A DNA stretch of 64,000 nucleotides. It comes from Mariannaea sp. PMI_226. Lineage: Eukaryota; Ascomycota; Sordariomycetes; Hypocreales; Nectriaceae. Positions 56,908 through 64,000 of this stretch are shown one piece after another. How positions within the stretch are numbered: the first letter of the stretch is position 1; every line of letters begins with the position of its first letter. The stretch lies in NCBI GenBank assembly GCA_024336345.1, contig JANFOG010000006.1, forward strand, positions 62,001 to 126,000. The letters run 5' to 3'. Position numbers and translations under genes: made by a program. The notes beneath the pieces were generated by a model. It was not told where the DNA came from, ran no database searches, and saw only the letters and a program-made list of their open reading frames with translations.

Positions 56908-59900
56908 GGCAGTGCAGCCAGCCACCTCAATTTTTTTCTTTCTTTTCGTGTATTCTTATTCTGTCTCTCTCTTTTACGTGTGTGTGTGTGGAGAGAGAAT
57001 GTACGAATGACTCTGATAACAATTTAGCAACACAGTTGTGGCTGACTGGAGATATACACACCGTGTCGTGCGTAGTACGTCACTCATATGAAATTTTCCG
57101 ATCTTCGTGACAACTTATTCTGAGATTGTGATGGGGTGGGCTCGGTAATGATAATGATGAACTGAGCACTAGCAAGGATACCCAACCAGGACACAAAAAA
57201 AAAAGGAAGAAAAAAGGAAGAGAAAAAAAAAGAAGTACTCTCACAAACTGTCACTGTTATTCTGATGCGCCATGGCTGATGTTTGTGCTAACCAGTGCCC
57301 TGTGAACAGGGATGAGATAGTTAGAATTCATCAAAACACTTGCCTGGACGGACAGGGGACCAGGGTAGTGTTGGGACGGAGATTAAAACTGGCAAAGAAA
57401 GATCTTTCAATATTACTTGAAAATTGATACAGAGCAAATGACCGAATTACCTAGCCTGCCAACACAAGGTACCTACCTTGAAGGCATGTTAGGATAGAAT
57501 ATCAGGCATACAAAGACAAGCTGTATAAAAGGACCTACACTACGAAGAAGTGACGGCGGCAGGTGAAAAAAAAAAAGCCCCAGACTCTCTGAAATGAGAG
57601 AGACAAAGAGACGAGAGGTTCAAACCTCGGCACTACCGGAATAGGCAAGTATTGGTGGGAGATCAGCCAAACACCTGCAAGTAAGACAACCCTTCCAACT
57701 GCGTGACTGCAGTAGTCTACCTTGCCTCCATATGTAACCTATGAAAGGCCAAAGAACCCCCAAGAAAAAAGGAAGGAGAAAACAGGAAAAAAAAAAAAAA
57801 AAAAGTCGGTGCCGTCTGTCGCATGCTGTCAAGTACGTACCGGATACCTCGAAGAGTAGAAAAGGCCAATCACAAATCGCTGTTTCCTGGTGGTACAACA
57901 AGAAATAGCTGCCCAGCTTTGTGTGTTTGTGAATAACATTGAAAGCTGTTGATGCTGTGCCCAGGAAAGAGCAGAGGAAGCTACAGGGAGAAGAAACCCG
58001 TGCCTACCTTGCCGTTGGCAAGAAAATCAAGTACCTGCCTGTATCACGCTTAGGTAGGTGCAGTTGGTTTGGTTGACAGGCAGGCAGGTAGGTAAGTAAG
58101 TAAGTGGTGTACATCGTCATTACCAACTGCCAATAATCCCAGGCCATATATTCAAAGTAATCTCCTGTTTTCTTTTCCTATTCTCGCTTCTCATTTCGCA
58201 ACGAAGCCTCATTACAATGAGCTAAAGAGCCCTCGTCCTAATCCCTGCTTACCCTTTTTTTTCTTTTCTTCTTCTTCTTTTCTTTCTTTTTCTATTTTTG
58301 TCTTTCTTTGCCTCTCTCTCCGAACTTCGACGTTTCGAGTGGCGTTGGTGTCCTACTGTGTTCCCGTACAGACCACCAGATAAGAGGTAATTCATGCGCA
58401 GAGTACACTTCTCTGATAAACTGTAGGTAGGCATGCCTTATTCATGTTCAGCATTACCACCACTATCTTTTGTGTCTCTAGTATTTCTTTTCTTTTCCTT
58501 CCCCATTCATTATTTGAGGCATTCCCCCACATTGGTAGGCTATCAGTAAGTCGCCTCATATTTGAGCCTTCCCAGCTCTTCATTTGTGATTCCAGTTGCT
58601 CTTCTTACAACCGCGAACAGATATTTTGACTAAAAAAAGTGGCTAGATGAGCTCTCGTGTTATACATGGAATATGGCAACCACATTCAGTTTCTACTATT
58701 TGTTGCCCTCGCAAGGATTATTGGTCCCCGACTTTCGGCTTGTCAAACGAAACAAACCATACCCATACGTTGTCCCTGGCCAGGACTCGGGAGTTGTGTA
58801 ATATTCGGGTAGTGCACCGGTCTGTGTATCGGCTGGACCCTGTCTGCATTGTTATTATTATGATTATGATTATTACACCACCAGCCGTTGATCGACCTCA
58901 ATTGTGGCCAACACGTCGTTTCAACCTCCCCAGGGTCCAGAACAAAATCAGGCGCCATGTTCACATACCTAACTCAACTTGAATATGCACAAGTCCAAAA
59001 AATCACGTCACGTCACTCTGTCTGTCAAGTCAAACTCTCAACTTGCTAGTGCCATCGTCGATCCACTAGCAGCGGCTGCAACCCATTTCTTTTCTTATTC
59101 TCATCTGTATGAAGCACTCCGTATAACGTTACAATTCATGATTATTTCCCATATGCGTTTCTCTCGGCCAATCTAGCCCCTGGGTTGGACTGGTTTCTGG
59201 AGAATGAGCCATGGCTAAGCAGCCCGGAGCCAGCCAGCTCAATGGCACAACCACTTCATCCGATCCCACCCCTGGTGATCCTTGGGTATTAGGCCTCCGG
59301 GTTGGGCCTTGCTTGGGTGTGCTGGGTCGTTGTCCGGGTTCTCATTTGTCCCTCTCTAGCTTCCGGTCCAGTGGTCAGCCCGTCGGCTAGACAGACCAGA
59401 CTCCAGGCCTACCTACCTAACTACCTCCTGTATGTACTGACTGACAAAGTCTCCCAAAGGTCGTCACTTGCTGCCAGGTCCCTCCCAGCTCAGCCCAAAA
59501 AAAAAAGGAAAAAGGCAGTGCTGTTTGCTCGCGTCTTTTGCTCTTTCGCCAGCTCTCGCTAATAAAGGCTCCGCTCCGCTCTGCTCACCGCCTGCCCTGC
59601 CCATTCGTTGACGCCCTAGCCAGACACTCTCCAAAATCAACGTCCTTTGACCTCTTTAGTCTCTCACTCCGCGCGCGCCGGTCTCTGTATAAGATCATCC
59701 CCCACGATTTCGCGATCCCACCGCCTTCGCCATGCTACCAGCTTCGGCTCCCTCACCATCTACATCTTGCTAGTCTCTCGTTTTGATCTTGTTTCCCACC
59801 TGTATATACATACATACACAACAGACACCACTCACTCAGCTCTGTTCCGGCTTGACGCGTACTCTTTCATTGTCGCCTGTCTCGCCTGTCTCGCCTGCTT

Positions 59901-60745
59901 CGCCCGTTCGCGCGTTTGTTCACTGCGTCCTGTTTCCCTTGGAGGTTTTGTTTGTTGCTGTCTGTCCCACTGTCCACGCTGGCTTTGGTCTTATAGCCCT
60001 TATTCTCGCCTTCACTCACCAAACTGCCTTACTTTCTCACCTTTCTCTTTCGGCGCCCTCTCTTGCTGCTTTGAGAAGTCGTCACTGATTCCAAGGGACA
60101 GTCCAATTGACTAGGAGATTGTCCCATCCCCCTTAGTGCTGCGCTGTCTCTGCGTTGCCAACCACTCATTCTGTCGTCGACTCCAGTCTTATCCTTCCAC
60201 ACACTTTGGCCAACCATCGTCACGGCCTCTCGGGCCCAATCATAGCCCGCCAGCTGTCGCGCGCCATCCTCACTCGTACCTTGGAACCCTCTCGCGAGCA
60301 CGCCCTGCCCAGTGCCTGGCTGTCTTGCGTCTGGCTGCATTCGTGCGAGCTGCTGCACTGAGCTGCATCACGCTTTCCCCCCCCGGTGCGCGTCCCGTTG
60401 CAGCAGTGGATCAATTTGCTCTCTAGTTTATCCAACCTCTTCTCCTTCGCGTAAGTTGTCCATTTGCTTTCCCTGCTTCCCTTTTGTCAGTTGCATGTCT
60501 ATTACCGGCGACCATTGTCGTGCCGTCATTCATATGCGAGGCTGCTCCCTCCCCATGTTACCGACACACACCACACACACAACCCCCATTCCCTCCCCGA
60601 CCAATGCCTCTGATCCTCGATCTGGACCCCCAAACCAACCTCTTGTTGATCCCTTTTGTCTAATCCGTTCCACCTTGCAAGTTTTAGCAATTTTCTTTTT
60701 CACAATATCACAGCCGCAGAGGTAGTCTTTGGCACACAAGACTGC

Positions 60746-61696
60746 ATGGCGTCTTCTGAAGTTGACCAGAAGTTTCTCGGCAAGCTTGCCAAAGCTGTCG
60801 AGAATGACAATCCATTGTTGTCTCAAATGTTATTCAAGATTCTGGGCTTGTCCCTGAACCTTGCCGAACAACTTGTTGCAGCCAAAAAACAACGCCGCCC
60901 CGACTATGAACCAACTCCCAATGCATTACGCCGTATCTTGCACATTATCTGGCTCTCACGAGAGGGTCTTGTCATGCTCCAGCAGTATGTGCTGCCGTTG
61001 GTTGGTAACTACGTCGAACTCAAGGTTCTTGCGTACAAACTTCGGGCATCCTTCTCTCATATCTTTGCTCTTTTCCATAACTCGCCCCCCGTCTCTAACA
61101 TGAGCGGCCGATGGACACCCGACGTCACAGCTGTATTGACCCCACGGTTAGATAAGGGGAAAGGTCGAGCTATTGATATAGACATCGACTCTAGACCTTC
61201 ATCTGTTCAGCCAACGCACCCTCTTGAAGGTGGCCCAGTCCTGCCCCCGCCTGGCTTTGACCAAAACGCATTACTGTCACCATCATTCCTCCTCCCTGCC
61301 AAGGACTACATACCACAGGCCAAGCAGCATTTTCTAGAAGCCATTGAGCTTGCTGATTCCCTCCTCTGGGGCTCACACTCTCTTCGACTCTCCGTCAAGA
61401 CTGAATATGCTGCATTCTTGTACGAATGTGTCCATGACACTGAGGGAAGTCGGAAGCTCGCGAAAGACACCATTGCGGAAGTTTACGAAGCTACGGAAGG
61501 GATGGATGACGACATGTTCCAGGATGCATGCGAGCTCGTTACAGTGCTTGGCAAGATGATGAGACGCGGGCTTGGCTCGAGCAATAACACGGGCAGAGAA
61601 CTGGACGCGACGACACCAGCAGATACGAGACCTTCGCCCCCAGTCGTGGCACCAGCAGCAGGAACACCACCCCCCGGAATGGAAAACCCGATATGA
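60746..61696 (+). CDS. Divergent 14-3-3-like protein
   Basis: Intronless, 316 residues from ATG 60746 (MASSEVDQKFLGKLAKAV). The frame is open further upstream, but this ATG gives a typical 14-3-3-type start. The all-helical N-terminal half includes YVLPLVGNYVELKVLAYKLRASF, comparable to the dimer and early groove helices. A Pro/Ser linker (residues 125-190) interrupts the fold. The C-terminal half (about 190-280) has HFLEAIELADSLLWGSHSLRLSVKTEYAAFLYECV, and DDDMFQDACELVTVLGKMM. The length, internal linker and weak match to the canonical NLLSVAYKN and phosphate-binding Lys-Arg-Arg-Tyr set mean it is not a standard 14-3-3; it may bind phosphoproteins differently or not at all. The assignment is from recall of related fungal proteins. 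Confidence 0.7.
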   Translation: MASSEVDQKFLGKLAKAVENDNPLLSQMLFKILGLSLNLAEQLVAAKKQRRPDYEPTPNALRRILHIIWLSREGLVMLQQYVLPLVGNYVELKVLAYKLRASFSHIFALFHNSPPVSNMSGRWTPDVTAVLTPRLDKGKGRAIDIDIDSRPSSVQPTHPLEGGPVLPPPGFDQNALLSPSFLLPAKDYIPQAKQHFLEAIELADSLLWGSHSLRLSVKTEYAAFLYECVHDTEGSRKLAKDTIAEVYEATEGMDDDMFQDACELVTVLGKMMRRGLGSSNNTGRELDATTPADTRPSPPVVAPAAGTPPPGMENPI

Positions 61697-63049
61697 AAAG
61701 TCTTGAGAGATGAGGATTTTGATACTCGATTTTGGGCAGTCCCCCCTTCCTCCTTCGCCAAGTTGGGAGGGGATTGATTGGATTAAATCATCAAACCAGG
61801 CCGACAGGCGGATTCTGGCATTGCCCAAACCACAAGGTGGATAATACGGCGTATAGCAGCGCCCATGCATACCCATATCGGTTACGCCCTTGAGGCAAAG
61901 CAAGCCTCTTGCATCAACCATATGGTGGTTTGGATGTTCCATGTACGTATTTGGCTGATTCACCTTGGCGGGCCGTTCCGCAGCGCATCCCGTGTGGGGT
62001 TCTCAGACATGACGTTAGCCAGCAACGTTAGGCATCAAATAATTTTTTTTTCCTTTGGCCCATCCATGCCTTGGGTTTCGCTTGGTGGGTGATACTCCGG
62101 GCACACTCGCAGCAGCGACGAGTTATGGCGCATTCGAGATTTGAAAACCTTTTGGGGCAACGCCTGGATGTCGCGTGAGATATACAAACAGGTACTAAAG
62201 CGTGTTGGGCATTGGTCTTTGTCCGATGGTTCTAGTCTTCGATTCGAAAAACTGTTGTTTGATACCCATCCATGTCTTTGTGACTTTTTTTTTTGCGGGT
62301 GGGAGGGGGGAGGGTATGGATGTGATTGTCACTGTTTACCATTAAATGTTTATTTTTGGCCCATCTTTTTCGTACATCCTTCACATCTAAAGGATTGGAG
62401 GGGAGAAGGGGTGGAGGGGCGCAAGTATGGTGATGCAACGGCACTTGGACAAGTCGTTGCTATTTTTTATTTTTTTTATTTTTTTTGGTATACTGGGATA
62501 GACAAGGGGAAGAGGAGAGGAGATAAATTCGGCAGAAGTGAGAGATGAATTGCGATAGATGTATGAGTAGTCATACTGCCGACAAGAAAAAATTTTCACA
62601 CTTTTCATCTGGACCAGGCTACTTTTTCTCGTTTACTTAGTTGAGTTGCCTTGATGTTTGATTTTGGTTGTATTATGTATTAATTTCTGTTTTCTAGTTC
62701 GCCTGCTTTGGGAAAGGTGAAGACGTGACACGGCAAACCTCTACCTCAAGGTGAGTATAGTATATTCGACTGGCACTCTTCAAAGGAAAGGGGGAGGTGA
62801 GGGGTTCGGGTTCTCAATCTTGTCCCGGCTCTCTTTGTGATGTTACGAGCCTATCTTCCCCTCCCTTTTTTATTCTTCCGTATCCCCAAATTCAACAAAA
62901 TAAAATCAACCTCGCAACATATTTTCAGCTGCTTTGTTGCGTTCTGGTTCCCACAAGAGTCCAACTATATATCCATATGCTCTGTTGCTCGCTGGTACTC
63001 CTAACACAGACTTTACTGACCTTTTGAGCAACAAACACATTTTGAACAC
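61697..63049. other. Convergent spacer
   Basis: 3' regions of the 14-3-3-like gene (+) and the right-edge gene (-), T-rich with several T-runs (62043-62050, 62286-62294, 62464-62486). A 196-codon minus frame (61963-61373) lies mostly antisense to the 14-3-3-like gene and is taken as a shadow. Confidence 0.5.
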
Positions 63050-64000
63050 TCAGGTCTCAGGGTCTTCCAGGTCCTCCTGCGAGACTTGGTCAACCCATCT
63101 CTGGATGTTGCGATGCTTCCTACGGGCACAGCAGCCATCACCACCGCCTCCGCCCCGGGCCCTCTCAGCCATAGCCGCAGCCGCCTCTTCCGCACGTTCG
63201 CACTTGTCCTGGATCAGCTCAAGTGGAACCATGCGACCGGTCACGTTGTAGAAGTTGGCCTGCATCTCCAGCCACCGGTTGCGCTTCTGCTTGCTGTCGA
63301 TGAGACCCAGGAGACGGCAGTCGCGAGCGCTGAAGTAAGCGTCCGGCTCTGGGTAGATCTCGGCCGGGTAGAGCGTCGTGTAAATGTGGTCCTGGAGGTA
63401 GCGCATCTCGCAGTGCCGGTCACTGCTGTTCTCGTAGCCAGAGCTAGTCAGGGCGTAAGATGACGACGAGGACGAGGACGACGATGGGGACGCCAAATTG
63501 GAGGAGGTGGATGAGCTCGATATCTCAGAGGAGGCCTCTTCTCCAGAGAGGACTTTTTCCTCGCGGGTTCTGGCGGCGCGGAGTTTTGCCTTCTTGTTCT
63601 CAGCGGCGACTTTGACGTTTTTGGTACTGCCCATGTGCCACTTGTTGTTTACTGCTCGTGATTGCTTCTTTGCCATGCAAATCTTGTCCCTTTTGTGCGG
63701 CTTGTCCTTCTCCTGATACTGCTTCTTCTTGTTCCCCTGTTGATGCTGTTGGCGCCGTTGATGTTTCTCGTCCTGTTTGCTGAAATCGAAAGGTCGTTTT
63801 TCTTTTCTTTTTCTATCTTTCTTCTTGTTACTCCTCTGGATGCCCTTGGCATAGCAAAAAGCCTGCTTCTGCCCGGTTATGCACTCTGTTTTATTATCTT
63901 CCTGAGGGAATCTGACTTGATCGTCAGATCGGTCGGAATCACTAGTTTCCTCTTCATCTTCTTCCTGTTCTTGTTCTTGGTGGCCCTCCTCCCCCTCGCT
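63050..64000 (-). CDS. Unrecognised basic protein, 3' part; frame open to right window edge
   Basis: The frame ending at 63050 is free of stops all the way to 64000, so at least 316 codons are visible and the start is probably outside. An internal ATG at 63676 gives a 208-residue reading but is unlikely to be the true start, because the upstream 108 codons are coding-like: acidic (EEDEEETSDSDRSDD), then Lys/Arg/Gln-rich (NKKKDRKRKEKRPFDF, QRRQQHQQGNKKKQYQ). After a Ser-rich linker comes a compact, conserved-looking block at 63425-63180: CEMRYLQDHIYTTLYPAEIY, YFSARDCRLLGLIDSKQKRN, RWLEMQANFYNVTGRMVP. I do not recognise the family. The tail has a Gly run and CCARRKHRNIQRWVDQV. A nuclear protein is plausible from the composition. 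Confidence 0.65.
   Translation of the reverse strand, partial: SEGEEGHQEQEQEEDEEETSDSDRSDDQVRFPQEDNKTECITGQKQAFCYAKGIQRSNKKKDRKRKEKRPFDFSKQDEKHQRRQQHQQGNKKKQYQEKDKPHKRDKICMAKKQSRAVNNKWHMGSTKNVKVAAENKKAKLRAARTREEKVLSGEEASSEISSSSTSSNLASPSSSSSSSSSYALTSSGYENSSDRHCEMRYLQDHIYTTLYPAEIYPEPDAYFSARDCRLLGLIDSKQKRNRWLEMQANFYNVTGRMVPLELIQDKCERAEEAAAAMAERARGGGGGDGCCARRKHRNIQRWVDQVSQEDLEDPET

Larger units (their letters stand above)
55090..60745. other. 5.7 kb gene-poor region between SCAP and 14-3-3-like gene
   Basis: Contains the SCAP 3' UTR, then low-complexity sequence: TTTGGCCG repeats (56323-56351), GGTACCTAAGGTACC near 56390, an ATTA run (56515-56542), T21 (56559-56579), a hairpin followed by A21 (56793-56832), a second hairpin (56886-56907) and further A-runs (57202-57235, 57788-57805). 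From about 59300 to 60740 the plus strand is pyrimidine-rich and looks like a long leader of the 14-3-3-like gene. Frames of up to 155 codons occur, all in low-complexity Ser/Leu/Cys sequence; none is recognisable. Confidence 0.5.

Noticed and set aside
57610..57630. GGTTCAAACCT resembling a B box
   Set aside because: It is a GAGGT/ACCTC hairpin, with no A box or acceptor stem.
59302..60440. Several overlapping plus frames of 80-155 codons
   Set aside because: They are by-products of C/T-rich leader sequence: Ser, Leu, Pro and Cys in all frames, with no conserved motif.
61373..61963. 196-codon minus frame
   Set aside because: Mostly antisense to the 14-3-3-like gene, with an irregular Cys/Trp-rich composition typical of a shadow frame.
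1..64000. Transposon, viral, secondary-metabolite or CRISPR-like content
   Set aside because: No transposase, reverse transcriptase, long terminal repeats, synthase domains or spaced repeats were seen in the translated frames or by eye.

Overview
This 64 kb window is nuclear chromosomal DNA of a filamentous ascomycete. The genes carry short introns (about 50-170 bp, GTANGT donors, CTAAC-type branch sites, YAG acceptors). The intergenic spaces are long and AT- or pyrimidine-rich, and every recognisable protein has a fungal orthologue. A hybrid-type pheromone precursor with repeated (L)GC(T)VM units, plus the abundant intergenic AGGTACCT/ACCTACCT motifs, point to Sordariomycetes and most likely Hypocreales. 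I cannot name the genus from sequence alone.

Layout, left to right. (1) A 3-phosphoglycerate dehydrogenase (-, cut by the left edge), a histone chaperone NAP1 (-), a P5B-type ATPase of the YPK9/ATP13A class (+, 13 exons), a tiny complex I subunit (-) and the tail-anchored ER ubiquitin-conjugating enzyme UBC6 (+). (2) A 1940-residue TFIIIC B-block-binding subunit (-), a lysine-rich probable nucleolar protein (-), and a secreted AIM6-like phosphodiesterase (+). (3) Cyanase (+), followed by the small pheromone precursor gene (+). (4) The ribosome biogenesis factor EBP2 (+), facing the MYND-finger protein SamB/MUB1 (-). (5) A gene-poor 4.7 kb stretch, then an orphan two-pass membrane protein (-), a ZRG17-type cation diffusion facilitator (+), the mitochondrial dynamin MGM1 (-), the rRNA methyltransferase SPB1 (+), a JmjC protein of the JMJD7 type (-) and the sterol sensor SCAP (+). 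(6) A second gene-poor stretch of 5.7 kb, a divergent 14-3-3-like protein (+), and an unrecognised basic protein (-) whose frame stays open to the right edge.

Most genes are housekeeping and do not form a cluster. The most interesting stretch is 24.6-26.5 kb. There the cyanase promoter has three GATAAG sites around a perfect 17-bp palindrome. The downstream 52-residue pheromone precursor has three 15-residue units and a terminal CTVM CaaX box, and it is preceded by two perfect tandem pairs of a 12-bp ACAATA-containing element that could bind a mating-type HMG-box protein.

No rRNA, convincing tRNA, CRISPR array, transposon or viral sequence was found. Exon borders are read by eye from splice consensus and reading-frame continuity. 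In every complete spliced gene model given here the exon lengths add up to a whole number of codons.
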